Source: Streptomyces lavendofoliae
GTDB taxonomy: Bacteria > Actinomycetota > Actinomycetes > Streptomycetales > Streptomycetaceae
NCBI RefSeq assembly: GCF_014649735.1
Contig: NZ_BMTP01000008.1
Coordinates: 287,891-351,890, forward strand
Length of the DNA stretch: 64,000 bases
Direction of reading: 5' to 3'
Below, piece by piece: positions 7,562 to 16,862 of this stretch (position 1 is its first letter; the number at the start of each line of letters is the position of its first letter). The position numbers were made by a program, and so were the translations under genes. The notes beneath the pieces were generated by a model, which saw only the letters and a list, made by a program, of their open reading frames with translations, did no database searches and was not told the DNA's origin.

Positions 7562-8770
7562 TTACTTGCCGTTGCCCGGGACGCGGAGGATCAGCGCGTC
7601 GCCCTGACCGCCGCCGCCGCACAGCGCCGCCGCGCCGACCCCGCCGCCGCGCCGCTTGAGCTCCAGCGCCAGGTGGAGGACGACACGGGCGCCGGACATG
7701 CCGATCGGGTGCCCGAGCGCGATCGCGCCGCCGTTGACGTTCACCTTTTCCGGGGACACCCCGAGGTCCTTCATTGACTGGACGGCGACGGCCGCGAACG
7801 CCTCGTTGATCTCGATCAGGTCGAGGTCGGCGACGTCCAGCCCCTCCTTCTTCAGCGCGTGCCGGATGGCGTTCGACGGCTGGGACTGGAGGGAGTTGTC
7901 CGGACCGGCGACGTTGCCGTGGGCGCCGATCTCGGCGATCCAGTCGAGGCCGAGCTCCTCGGCCCTCGCCTTGCTCATCACGACCACGGCGGCGGCGCCG
8001 TCGGAGATCTGGGAGGAGGTGCCCGCGGTGATCGTGCCGTCCTTGGCGAAGGCCGGGCGGAGCTTGCCCAGGGACTCGGCCGTGGTCTCGGGCCGGATGC
8101 CCTCGTCCTTGCTGAAGACGACCGGCTCGCCCTTGCGCTGCGGGATCTCCACCGGCGTGATCTCCGCCTCGAAGAGGCCGTTCTTCTGCGCGGCGGCGGC
8201 CCGCTGGTGGGACAGGGCGGCGATCTCGTCCTGCGCCTCACGGGCGATGCCCAGGCGCGTGTTGTGCTTCTCCGTGGACTCGCCCATGGCGATGTTCTCG
8301 AAGGAGTCGGTGAGGCCGTCGTACGCCATGGCGTCGATCATCTCGATCGCACCGTACTTGTAGCCCTCGCGGGACTTGGGCAGCAGGTGCGGCGCGTTGG
8401 TCATGGACTCCTGGCCGCCGGCCACGACGACGTCGAACTCGCCGGCGCGGATCAGCTGGTCCGCCAGCGCGATCGCGTCGAGACCCGAGAGACACACCTT
8501 GTTGATGGTGAGCGCGGGCACGTTCATGGGGATGCCGGCCTTGACGGCGGCCTGACGGGCGGGGATCTGGCCGGCGCCGGCCTGCAGCACCTGGCCCATG
8601 ATCACGTACTGCACCTGGTCACCGCCGATGCCGGCCCGGTCCAGCGCGGCCTTGATGGCGAAGCCGCCGAGGTCGGCGCCCGAGAAGGTCTTCAGCGAGC
8701 CGAGGAGGCGGCCCATGGGCGTACGCGCGCCCGCGACGATGACTGAGGTGGTACCGGTCGTTCCAGACAT
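7562..8770 (-). CDS. acetyl-CoA C-acetyltransferase (thiolase)
   Basis: A 402-residue thiolase of the usual length. The acylated nucleophile is Cys93 (TINKVCLSGLDAIAL), and the C-terminal catalytic pair is His354 (ALGHPIGMSG) and Cys384 (AALCGGGGQGDA). The enzyme condenses two acetyl-CoA to acetoacetyl-CoA or runs in the cleavage direction. The ATG at 8770 is chosen because it starts the conserved fold; the frame is open upstream without homology. It is divergent from the epimerase gene and upstream of meaB. Acetoacetyl-CoA feeds the ethylmalonyl-CoA route, which could supply methylmalonyl-CoA (inference). Confidence 0.93.
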   Translation of the reverse strand: MSGTTGTTSVIVAGARTPMGRLLGSLKTFSGADLGGFAIKAALDRAGIGGDQVQYVIMGQVLQAGAGQIPARQAAVKAGIPMNVPALTINKVCLSGLDAIALADQLIRAGEFDVVVAGGQESMTNAPHLLPKSREGYKYGAIEMIDAMAYDGLTDSFENIAMGESTEKHNTRLGIAREAQDEIAALSHQRAAAAQKNGLFEAEITPVEIPQRKGEPVVFSKDEGIRPETTAESLGKLRPAFAKDGTITAGTSSQISDGAAAVVVMSKARAEELGLDWIAEIGAHGNVAGPDNSLQSQPSNAIRHALKKEGLDVADLDLIEINEAFAAVAVQSMKDLGVSPEKVNVNGGAIALGHPIGMSGARVVLHLALELKRRGGGVGAAALCGGGGQGDALILRVPGNGK

Positions 8771-8907
8771 GAGGCACGGCCCCTTGGATGTGGGAGTGAA
8801 CGAGGGTTTACCGCCAATGTACTGAGCGGTACGTGTCCTGGTCACCGGGCAGCCAGTGTGACGGCGCGCACGTTGCGTAACCACCTCCTCCGCGCTGCAC
8901 TGGTCCC

Positions 8908-9348
8908 ATGCTGACGCGAATCGACCACATCGGGATCGCCTGTTTCGACCTCGACAAGACCGTTGAGTTCTACCGTGCCACGTACGGCTTCGAGGTGTTC
9001 CACGAGGAAGTCAACGAGGAGCAGGGAGTCCGCGAGGCCATGCTCAAGATCAACGAGACGTCCGACGGGGGCGCCTCCTACCTCCAGCTCCTGGAGCCCA
9101 CCCGCGAGGACTCCGCCGTGGGCAAGTGGCTCGCCAAGAACGGCGAGGGCGTGCACCACATCGCCTTCGGCACGGCGGACGTCGACGGGGACGCCGACGC
9201 GATCCGTGAAAAGGGTGTGCGGGTTCTGTACGACGAGCCGCGCATCGGCTCCATGGGATCCCGTATCACGTTCCTGCACCCCAAGGACTGTCACGGCGTG
9301 CTGACGGAACTGGTGACCTCGGCCGGGACGTCCTCGGTGGAGCACTGA
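8908..9348 (+). CDS. mce: methylmalonyl-CoA epimerase
   Basis: A 146-residue glyoxalase-fold protein (vicinal oxygen chelate family). Metal ligand candidates are His7 (RIDHIGIAC), His83/84 (VHHIAFG) and Glu134 (GVLTELV), arranged as in known epimerases. It interconverts the (R) and (S) forms of methylmalonyl-CoA, linking propionyl-CoA carboxylation with the cobalamin-dependent mutase. It is divergent from the thiolase gene with 137 bp between the starts, and the neighbouring meaB supports the assignment. Confidence 0.95.
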   Translation: MLTRIDHIGIACFDLDKTVEFYRATYGFEVFHEEVNEEQGVREAMLKINETSDGGASYLQLLEPTREDSAVGKWLAKNGEGVHHIAFGTADVDGDADAIREKGVRVLYDEPRIGSMGSRITFLHPKDCHGVLTELVTSAGTSSVEH

Positions 9349-9523
9349 CCTCCGGATTCCTGGCCCGGTAGAGTGGGCGGCTCCGGGCCGGGGCCGGATC
9401 GGGGCCGTGCCGCGGCGTCGTGGTCGAGCCATTCGATCTGACACCATTCCCCGGGGGGCCGTTCGCCGGCGAACGGTGCTCGTACCAAGAGAGTTGCGAC
9501 CAGGGGACGGATGGGACCGCGCA

Positions 9524-12500
9524 GTGCGGGGCTACGAACGCCAGGAGAGCCACCGGGCTGACGACCACCTTTCGCGGTTCGAAGCCGAGATGGACCGGCT
9601 GAAGACCGAGCGGGAGAAGGCCGTCCAGCACGCCGAGGACCTCGGTTACCAGGTCGAGGTGTTGCGCGCCAAGCTCCACGAGGCGCGGCGCACCATCGCG
9701 TCCCGGCCGGCGTACGACAACGCCGACATCGGCTACCAGGCCGAGCAGTTGCTGCGGAACGCCCAGATCCAGGCGGACCAGTTGCGCTCGGACGCCGAGC
9801 GCGAGCTGCGCGAGGCCCGGGCCCAGACGCAGCGGATACTGCAGGAGCACGCCGAGCACCAGGCGCGCCTCCAGGCGGAGTTGCACGCCGAGGCGGTCCA
9901 GCGGCGCCAGCGGCTGGACCAGGAGCTCTCCGAGCGCCGCCAGACGGTCGAGGCCCACGTCAACGAGAACGTGGCCTGGGCGGAGCAACTGCGCGCCCGC
10001 ACCGAGGCGCAGGCCCGCCGCCTGATGGAGGAGTCCCGCGCGGAGGCCGAGCAGGCGCTCGCCGCGGCCCGCGCGGAGGCCACCCGGCTCGCCGAGGAGG
10101 CCCGCCGGCGTCTGGGCGCCGAGACCGAGACGGCCCGCGCGGAGGCCGAGGCCATCCTGCTGCGCGCCCGCAGGGACGCCGAGCGGCTGCTGAACGCCGC
10201 GTCCACCCAGGCCCAGGAGGCCACCAGCCACGCCGAGCAGCTGCGCAGCGCGACGACCGCCGAGTCGGACCAGGCGCGCCAGCAGGCGGCCGAGCTCAGC
10301 CGGGCGGCCGAGCAGCGGATGGCGGAGGCGGAGGAGCGGCTGCGCGAGGCCCGCGCGGAGGCCGACAAGGTCGTGGCGGAGGCCCGCGAGTCGGCTGCCA
10401 AGCGGCTGTCGACCGCGGAGTCGGAGACGGAGCAGCGCACCCGTACGGCCAAGGCGGAGATCGCCCGGCTGGTCGCGGAGGCGACCAAGGAGTCCGAAGC
10501 GCTCAAGGCGGAGGCCGAGCAGGCGCTGGCGGACGCCCGCGCGGCGGCCGAGAAGCTGGTCGCCGAGGCGTCCGAGAAGGCCCGTACGGCGGCGGCCGAG
10601 GACAGTGCCGCCCAGCTCGCCAAGGCGGCCCGGACGGCCGAGGAGGTGCTGTCCAAGGCGTCGGACGACGCGCGGGAGACCACCCGCAAGGCGTCCGAGG
10701 AGGCGGAGCGGATCCGCCGCGAGGCGGAGAGCGAGGCGGACCGGCTGCGGTCAGAGGCCCACGACACGGCCGAGCAGCTCAAGGGCGCCGCGAAGGACGA
10801 CACCAAGGAGTACCGCGCCAAGACGGTCGAACTCCAGGAGGAGGCGCGCCGGCTGCGCGGCGAGGCCGAGCAGCTCCGGGCGGAGGCCATCGCCGAGGGC
10901 GAGCGGATCCGGGGCGAGGCGCGGCGCGAGGCGCTCCAGCAGATCGAGGACGCGGCGAAGACCGCCGAGGAACTGCTGACCAAGGCGAAGGCGGACGCCG
11001 ACGAGCTGCGCACGGCCGCGGCGGCCGAGAGCGAGCGGGCCCGCACGGAGGCGATCGACCGGGCGACGGCCCTGCGCAAGCAGGCCGAGGAGACGCTGGA
11101 GCGCACCCGCGCCGAGGCGGAGGAGCTCCGCACCGAGGCCGAGGAGCAGGCCGAGTCGGTGCGGGCCGCGGCCGAGCAGGCCGCCGCCTCGCTGCGCGAG
11201 GAGACCGAGCGGGGCATCGCCGCCCGGCAGGCGGAGGCCGCCGAGGAGCTGGCCAGGCTGCACGCGGAGGCGGAGACGCGCCTGTCGGGCGCGGAGCAGG
11301 CGCTGGCCGACGCGCGCACCGAGGGCGAGCGGATCCGCCGCGAGGCCGCCGAGGAGAGCGAGCGGCAGCGCGGCGAGGCCGCCGAGCGCATCCGTACGCT
11401 CCAGGCGCAGGCCGAGCAGGAGGCGGAGCGGCTGCGCACCGAGGCGGCGTCGGACGCGTCGACGGCCCGCGCGGAGGCGGAGAACGCGGCGGTACGGCTG
11501 CGGTCGGAGGCCGCCGCGGAGGCGGAGCGCCTGAAGACGGAGGCCCAGGAGTCGGCCGACCGGGTGCGCGCGGAGGCGGCGGCCGCCGCCGAGCGCGTGA
11601 CGGCGGAGGCCGCCGAGGAGCTGGCCGCCGCGCGGGAGGAGGCCAACCGGCGCCGCCGCGAGGCGGAGGAGACGCTGGGCGCCGCGCGCGGCGAGGCCGA
11701 CCAGGAGCGGGAGCGGGCGCGCGAGCAGAGCGAGGAGCTGCTGGCGTCGGCGCGCAAGCGTGTGGAGGAGGCGCAGGCCGAGGCGCAGCGGCTGGTCGAG
11801 GAGGCGGACCGGCGGGCGACCGAGATGGTGTCGGCCGCCGAGCAGACCGCTCAGCAGGTGCGGGACGCGGTCGCGGGGTTGCAGGAGCAGGCCGAGGAGG
11901 AGATCGCCGGGCTGCGGTCGGCGGCCGAGCACGCGGCGGAGCGGACGCGCGGCGAGGCGCAGGAGGAGGCGGACCGGGTCCGTTCCGACGCGTACGCGGA
12001 GCGGGAGCGGGCCGCGGAGGACGCGGGCCGGGTCCGGCAGCGGGCGCAGGAGGAGGCGGACGCCGCCAAGGCGCTCGCGGAGCGCACCATGGCGGACGCC
12101 ATCTCCGAGTCGGAGCGGCTGAGGAGCGACACGGCCGAGTACGCGCAGCGGATGCGTACGGAGGCGTCGGACTCGCTGGCCGCCGCCGAGCAGGACGCGG
12201 CGCGCACCCGTGCGGAGGCCCGCGAGGACGCCAACCGCATCCGGTCGGAGGCGGCGGCGCAGGCGGACCGGCTGGTCGGCGAGGCGACGTCCGAGGCCGA
12301 GCGGATGACGGCCGAGGCGGCCGAGCTGCTGGCCATGGCCGAGCAGGACGCGGCGCGGCTGCGGAGCGAGGCCGAGCAGGTCAAGGCGGAGGGCGAGGCG
12401 CAGGCCGAGGAGCTGCGGGCGGCTGCCCGGGCGGACGGCGAGAAGGTCCTCGACGAGGCGCGGAAGGCCGCCGACAAGCGACGGGCGGACGCGGCGGCGC

Positions 12501-13609
12501 AGGCGGACCAGCTGGTCGGCGAGGCGACGGGCGAGGCCGAGCGGATCGGCGCGGAGACCGCCGAGCGGGTGGAGCGGCTGGTCGCGGAGGCGACGGCGGA
12601 GGCCGAGCGGCTGCGTGCGGAGGCCGCGGCGGAGGCCGAGCGGCTGGTGGCCGAGGCGACCGGCGAGGCGGAGCGGCTGCGGGCGGAGGCGGCCGAGGCG
12701 GTCGGCTCGGCGCAGCAGGCCGCGGACCGCATCCGTACGGAGGCCGAGCGGCTGCGTACGGAGTCGGAGGCGGCGGCCGAGGAGCTGCGCGCCGAGGCGC
12801 GGGCCGAGGCGGACCGGGTGGTCGACGAGGCGCGCGAGGCGGCGGCCAAGCGGCGGGCGGACGCGGCCGAACAGGCCGACCAGCTCGTCGCGAAGGCGCA
12901 GGAGGAGGCGCTGCGGGCCACCGCCGAGGCGGAGTCGCAGGCCGACACGATGGTGGGCGCGGCGCGCAAGGAGGCGGAGCGGATCGTCGCCGAGGCGACC
13001 GTCGAGGGCAACTCGCTGGTGGAGAAGGCCCGTACGGACGCCGATGAGCTGCTGGTCGGGGCGCGGGGCGACGCGACGGCCATAAGGGAGCGGACGGAGG
13101 AGCTTCGCCGGCGCACGGAGGCGGAGGTCGAGGAGCTGCACGAGCGGGCCCGCCGCGAGAGCGCCGAGCAGATGAAGTCGGCGGGCGAGCGGGTGGACAA
13201 GCTGGTGAAGGCGGCCACCGAGCAGCGGGCCGAGGCGGAGGCCAAGGCGAAGGAGCTGCTGGCGGACGCGAACTCGGAGGCGAGCAAGGTCCGTATCTCG
13301 GCGGTGAAGAAGGCGGAGGGGCTGCTCAAGGAGGCGGAGCAGAAGAAGGCGACGCTCACGCGCGAGGCGGAGAAGATCAAGGCGGACGCGGAGCGCGAGG
13401 CCGAGAAGATGATCTCCGAGGGGAAGCGGGAGCTGGAGGTGCTGGTGCGCCGCCGGGAGGACATTCAGGCCGAAATCTCCCGTGTCCAGGACGTGCTGGA
13501 GGCGTTGGAATCTTTCGAGGCGCCTTCGGGGGGTACCAAGGACGGCGGGGTCAAGGCCACTGCGGCGGCAGGGGTTACCCGTTCGAGTGGCAAGTCAACC
13601 GACGAGTAA
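9524..13609 (+). CDS. scy: polarity scaffold protein Scy, giant coiled coil
   Basis: A 1361-residue protein that is almost entirely coiled coil. It is dominated by Ala, Glu and Arg in repeating blocks such as EAERLRAEAAAEAERLVAEA. The start is set at the GTG of VRGYERQESHRADDHLSRFE, as I recall for Scy of S. coelicolor; the frame is open 39 codons further upstream without support. Scy organises the tip assembly that drives polarised hyphal growth, working with DivIVA and FilP. The N-terminal 70 residues are less repetitive. The length is close to known Scy (about 1330 residues). It is directly upstream of filP on the same strand. Confidence 0.93.
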   Translation: MRGYERQESHRADDHLSRFEAEMDRLKTEREKAVQHAEDLGYQVEVLRAKLHEARRTIASRPAYDNADIGYQAEQLLRNAQIQADQLRSDAERELREARAQTQRILQEHAEHQARLQAELHAEAVQRRQRLDQELSERRQTVEAHVNENVAWAEQLRARTEAQARRLMEESRAEAEQALAAARAEATRLAEEARRRLGAETETARAEAEAILLRARRDAERLLNAASTQAQEATSHAEQLRSATTAESDQARQQAAELSRAAEQRMAEAEERLREARAEADKVVAEARESAAKRLSTAESETEQRTRTAKAEIARLVAEATKESEALKAEAEQALADARAAAEKLVAEASEKARTAAAEDSAAQLAKAARTAEEVLSKASDDARETTRKASEEAERIRREAESEADRLRSEAHDTAEQLKGAAKDDTKEYRAKTVELQEEARRLRGEAEQLRAEAIAEGERIRGEARREALQQIEDAAKTAEELLTKAKADADELRTAAAAESERARTEAIDRATALRKQAEETLERTRAEAEELRTEAEEQAESVRAAAEQAAASLREETERGIAARQAEAAEELARLHAEAETRLSGAEQALADARTEGERIRREAAEESERQRGEAAERIRTLQAQAEQEAERLRTEAASDASTARAEAENAAVRLRSEAAAEAERLKTEAQESADRVRAEAAAAAERVTAEAAEELAAAREEANRRRREAEETLGAARGEADQERERAREQSEELLASARKRVEEAQAEAQRLVEEADRRATEMVSAAEQTAQQVRDAVAGLQEQAEEEIAGLRSAAEHAAERTRGEAQEEADRVRSDAYAERERAAEDAGRVRQRAQEEADAAKALAERTMADAISESERLRSDTAEYAQRMRTEASDSLAAAEQDAARTRAEAREDANRIRSEAAAQADRLVGEATSEAERMTAEAAELLAMAEQDAARLRSEAEQVKAEGEAQAEELRAAARADGEKVLDEARKAADKRRADAAAQADQLVGEATGEAERIGAETAERVERLVAEATAEAERLRAEAAAEAERLVAEATGEAERLRAEAAEAVGSAQQAADRIRTEAERLRTESEAAAEELRAEARAEADRVVDEAREAAAKRRADAAEQADQLVAKAQEEALRATAEAESQADTMVGAARKEAERIVAEATVEGNSLVEKARTDADELLVGARGDATAIRERTEELRRRTEAEVEELHERARRESAEQMKSAGERVDKLVKAATEQRAEAEAKAKELLADANSEASKVRISAVKKAEGLLKEAEQKKATLTREAEKIKADAEREAEKMISEGKRELEVLVRRREDIQAEISRVQDVLEALESFEAPSGGTKDGGVKATAAAGVTRSSGKSTDE

Positions 13610-13724
13610 GCCACTCAAAAGGCTGGACATTCTCCAGTTTGAACGGGCATCCGCTCGAAGACACGCCGTGTGGACCCCTAGGATTCCCCCTAACACCTCA
13701 CCGGTCTCATTCGACAGGAACCCC

Positions 13725-14663
13725 ATGAGCGACACTTCCTCCCCCTTCGGCTTCGAGCTCGTGCGGCGTGGTTACGACCGCGGTCAGGTGGATGACCGCA
13801 TTACCAAACTCGTCGCCGACCGAGACAGTGCTCTGGCCCGAATCACCTCTCTGGAAAAGCGCATCGAGGAGCTCCACCTCGAGACGCAGAACGCCCAGGC
13901 CCAGGTCAGCGACGCCGAGCCGTCGTACGCCGGTCTCGGTGCCCGCGTCGAGAAGATCCTCCGTCTCGCCGAGGAGGAGGCGAAGGACCTGCGCGAGGAG
14001 GCCCGTCGCGCCGCCGAGCAGCACCGCGAGCTCGCCGAGTCGGCCGCGCAGCAGGTGCGCAACGACGCCGAGTCGTTCGCGGCGGAGCGGAAGGCGAAGG
14101 CCGAGGACGAGGGCGTCCGGATCGTCGAGAAGGCCCAGGGCGAGGCGAACTCGCTGCGTGCCGAGGCGCAGAAGGACGCGCAGTCCAAGCGTGAGGAGGC
14201 GGACGCGCTCTTCGAGGAGACCCGGGCGAAGGCCGCGCAGGCGGCTGCCGACTTCGAGACGAACCTCGCCAAGCGGCGGGAGCAGTCGGAGCGGGACCTG
14301 GCGTCGCGTCAGGCGAAGGCGGAGAAGCGTCTCGCCGAGATCGAGCACCGGGCGGAGCAGCTGCGCCTGGAGGCCGAGAAGCTGCGTACGGACGCGGAGC
14401 GCCGGGCCCGTCAGACGGTGGAGACGGCACAGCGTCAGGCCGAGGACATCGTGGCGGACGCGAACGCCAAGGCTGATCGTATCCGCAGCGAATCGGAGCG
14501 CGAGCTGGCGGCGCTGACGAACCGTCGCGACTCGATCAACGCCCAGCTGACCAACGTCCGCGAGATGCTGGCGACGCTGACCGGTGCGGCCGTGGCCGCG
14601 GCGGGTTCGCCGGCGGACGACGAGCCGGTCTCCCGCGGCGTCCCGGCGCAGCAGACCCGCTAG
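13725..14663 (+). CDS. filP: filament-forming coiled-coil protein FilP
   Basis: A 312-residue protein. The N-terminus SSPFGFELVRRGYDRGQVDD resembles the membrane-binding start of DivIVA-like proteins. A long Ala/Glu/Arg coiled coil follows (about 45-285) and then a short Ser/Ala/Pro tail. FilP forms intermediate-filament-like networks behind the hyphal tip, gives rigidity and interacts with DivIVA. The size matches known FilP (about 310 residues). It lies 115 bp after scy, a gap long enough for its own promoter. Confidence 0.95.
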   Translation: MSDTSSPFGFELVRRGYDRGQVDDRITKLVADRDSALARITSLEKRIEELHLETQNAQAQVSDAEPSYAGLGARVEKILRLAEEEAKDLREEARRAAEQHRELAESAAQQVRNDAESFAAERKAKAEDEGVRIVEKAQGEANSLRAEAQKDAQSKREEADALFEETRAKAAQAAADFETNLAKRREQSERDLASRQAKAEKRLAEIEHRAEQLRLEAEKLRTDAERRARQTVETAQRQAEDIVADANAKADRIRSESERELAALTNRRDSINAQLTNVREMLATLTGAAVAAAGSPADDEPVSRGVPAQQTR

Positions 14664-14747
14664 TCGGAGTTCCGGCCGGTCCCGTCGGTACGTCGGTGCC
14701 CGCCGGTCTTGCCGGTACGTCGGCCCCGTCGGCTCGTCGGTTCCCGA

Positions 14748-14810
14748 GGGCCCTGGGGGCCCATGACGCGCATGCCCGGCGGCCGTGCGCGCATGGGTCC
14801 CGCAGGGCCC
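14748..14810 (+). terminator. long imperfect hairpin downstream of filP
   Basis: GGGCCCTG at 14748-14755 begins a stem whose other side ends CAGGGCCC at 14803-14810. Further pairing involves CCCATG with CATGGG and GCGC with GCGC. It lies 85 bp after the filP stop and before the ABC genes. Upstream of it (14680-14740) is a short imperfect repetition of GTCGGTACGTCGG-like words with no evident function. Confidence 0.5.
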
Positions 14811-14890
14811 TTCGCGTACACCGGACGCGGGTGTCGGCAGGCCCTGTCATTCCGGTGGCGGGCCGTCCGGGGCGCCCGTAGCGTGGACGG

Positions 14891-15826
14891 GTGATCGAGC
14901 TCGAGGGTCTAACGAAACGTTTCGGTACGAAGATGGCGGTCGACCACCTCTCGTTCCAGGTCCGCCCCGGTGTGGTGACGGGCTTCCTCGGTCCCAACGG
15001 CGCGGGCAAGTCGACCACCATGCGGATGGTGCTGGGCCTGGACCACCCGACCGGCGGTTCGGTCCGGATCGACGGCAGGCACTACCGGGAGCTCGACGAG
15101 CCGCTGAAGTACATCGGGGCGCTGCTGGAGGCGCGGGGGCTGCACGGCGGGCGGACCGCGTACAACAACCTGCTGTGCCTGGCGCAGTCGAACCGCATTC
15201 CGGAGAGCCGGGTCTCCGAGGTGCTGGAGCTGGTGGGGCTCACGGCCGTGGCCAGGAGGAAACCGAAAGGTTTTTCGATGGGCATGGGTCAGCGGCTGGG
15301 AATCGCCGCCGCGCTCCTGGGCAATCCGAAGATCCTGATGTTCGACGAACCCGTCAATGGTCTGGACCCCGAGGGAATTCACTGGATCCGCAATCTGATG
15401 AAGACCCTGGCCGCCGAAGGGCGGACGATCTTCGTTTCCAGTCATCTGATGAGCGAAATGGCACTGACGGCCGACCACTTGATCGTGATCGGGCAGGGCA
15501 GGCTTCTCGCCGACACCTCGATGGCGGATTTCATCCAGCGCAACTCCCGCGCTTTTGTACGGCTGCGCTCCCCGCAGCGGGAGCGGCTGCTCGACGCGCT
15601 GCACGGCGCCGGCCTGGCCGCGACCGAGGCCGGGGACGGCGCGCTGGAGGTCGACGGCGCCACCATCGAGGATGTCGGGGACCTGGCGGCCCGCCACGGC
15701 ATCACCCTGCACGAGCTGAGCGCCCAGCGGGCCTCGCTGGAGGAGGCGTTCATGCGGATGACGGCGGCGTCGGTCGAGTACCACGCGCACTCCGCCACCG
15801 GGCCCCAGTGGTCGAAGGAGGTCTGA
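14891..15826 (+). CDS. ABC transporter ATP-binding protein, module 1
   Basis: A 311-residue ATPase from a GTG. It has Walker A GPNGAGKST (about 34-42), Walker B ILMFDEPVNGLDPEG and the switch His in FVSSHLMSE. The signature is FSMGMGQRLGIA rather than LSGGQ, typical of the actinobacterial exporter subfamily that follows scy-filP in streptomycetes. The C-terminal 90 residues form an accessory domain. It works with the permease three bases downstream. The substrate is unknown; peptide antibiotics or lipids are common for this group. The second module (16863-18889) is clearly paralogous. Confidence 0.9.
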   Translation: MIELEGLTKRFGTKMAVDHLSFQVRPGVVTGFLGPNGAGKSTTMRMVLGLDHPTGGSVRIDGRHYRELDEPLKYIGALLEARGLHGGRTAYNNLLCLAQSNRIPESRVSEVLELVGLTAVARRKPKGFSMGMGQRLGIAAALLGNPKILMFDEPVNGLDPEGIHWIRNLMKTLAAEGRTIFVSSHLMSEMALTADHLIVIGQGRLLADTSMADFIQRNSRAFVRLRSPQRERLLDALHGAGLAATEAGDGALEVDGATIEDVGDLAARHGITLHELSAQRASLEEAFMRMTAASVEYHAHSATGPQWSKEV

Positions 15827-15828
15827 CG

Positions 15829-16608
15829 ATGGCCTCCGCACCCGCGGTCCTCAGGTCGGAGTGGACCAAGATCCGTACCGTCTCCTCCACGGTCTGGACG
15901 CTGGCCAGTGCCCTGGTCGTCACCGTCGCCATGGGCGCGGCGCTGTCCGCCCTGGTGCGCGAGACGTTCGACGAGATGCGTCCCGTCGAGCGGGCGACGT
16001 TCGACCCGACGGTGGTCAGCTTCTCCGGCATGCTGCTCGGTCAGCTGGCGATGGTGGTGTTCGGCGTCCTGGTGGTCGGTACCGAGTACAGCTCCGGCAT
16101 GATCCGTACGTCCCTGGCCGCCGTCCCGCAGCGGGCGGCCTTCCTCTTCAGCAAGATCGCGGTGGCCGGGGCACTGGCCCTGCTGGTCGGCCTGGCGACC
16201 TCCTTCCTCAGCTTCTTCCTCGGCCAGGCCCTGCTCGGCGAGCACCGCACGACGATCGGCGACGATAACGTGCTGCGCGCGGTCGTCGGCGGCGGACTGT
16301 ACATGGGGCTGATGGCGGTGTTCTCGATGGGTGTGGCCGCCATGCTGCGCTCGACGGTGCTGTCGCTCGGCATCCTGGTGCCGTTCTTCTTCCTCGTCTC
16401 CCAGATCCTGTCGAACGTGCCGAAGGCCAAGGAGGTCGCCGAGTACTTCCCGGACCAGGCGGGCTCCACGATCACGCAGGTCGTCCCCGGCGCCCTGGGC
16501 AGCGACCCGGCCCCCTACAGCCCCTGGGGCGGCATGGGCATCATGCTCCTGTGGGTCGCGGCGTCCCTGGTGGGCGGCTACCTGGTGCTGAAGCGGCGGG
16601 ACGCGTAG
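15829..16608 (+). CDS. ABC transporter permease, module 1
   Basis: A 259-residue ABC-2 type membrane protein. It starts MASAPAVLRSEWTKIRTVSS, a cytoplasmic SEWTKIR motif shared with the second module's permease, then has six predicted membrane segments. The motif GTEYSSGMIRTSL in the first cytoplasmic loop is typical of this family. The start is two bases after the ATPase stop, so the pair is co-translated. It forms the membrane channel of an exporter of unknown substrate. Confidence 0.88.
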   Translation: MASAPAVLRSEWTKIRTVSSTVWTLASALVVTVAMGAALSALVRETFDEMRPVERATFDPTVVSFSGMLLGQLAMVVFGVLVVGTEYSSGMIRTSLAAVPQRAAFLFSKIAVAGALALLVGLATSFLSFFLGQALLGEHRTTIGDDNVLRAVVGGGLYMGLMAVFSMGVAAMLRSTVLSLGILVPFFFLVSQILSNVPKAKEVAEYFPDQAGSTITQVVPGALGSDPAPYSPWGGMGIMLLWVAASLVGGYLVLKRRDA

Positions 16609-16666
16609 GACGTGTCTTTTTGGATCAGGCCGGCACGCGAGCCCGGCAAGATCCGAAAGACACGCC
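16609..16666. repeat. short palindromic repeat element, compact copy
   Basis: CGTGTCTTT at 16611-16619 pairs with AAAGACACG at 16656-16664, with inner pairing GATC/GATC and GCCGG/CCGGC. The right half closely matches, in reverse complement, the left end of the longer element at 20555-20775 over about 30 bases. It starts immediately after the permease stop codon, so it may also work as a terminator. The remaining gap to 16862 shows no gene. Confidence 0.65.
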
Positions 16667-16862
16667 CCCGCGCGGACGGCGTGAAGCTCGACATCACCGG
16701 CTTCGACCGCACCGCCGGACACTGCCCCCCGGGGCGCGGGCTCCGCCTCTGGCGACATGGCCGGAACCGTCAAGGGGCGGATACGCTCTTACCTCTTACG
16801 GGGGTCCTGCGTCAGCGTGCCGCGGGCCCGACGACGTGACCACCTGTCGATGGGGCTGGAGA

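Noticed and set aside
10751..13141. Very long open frames antisense to scy (also 9733-11757 and 11851-13464)
   Set aside because: They are mirror images of the repetitive GC-rich scy gene, with low-complexity Arg/Leu or Ser/Ala translations and no known motifs. Third-position GC favours the scy frame.
14664..14890. Small frames between filP and the ABC genes
   Set aside because: They cover a hairpin and short GTCGG repetitions, have no ribosome sites and read as low complexity in every frame.
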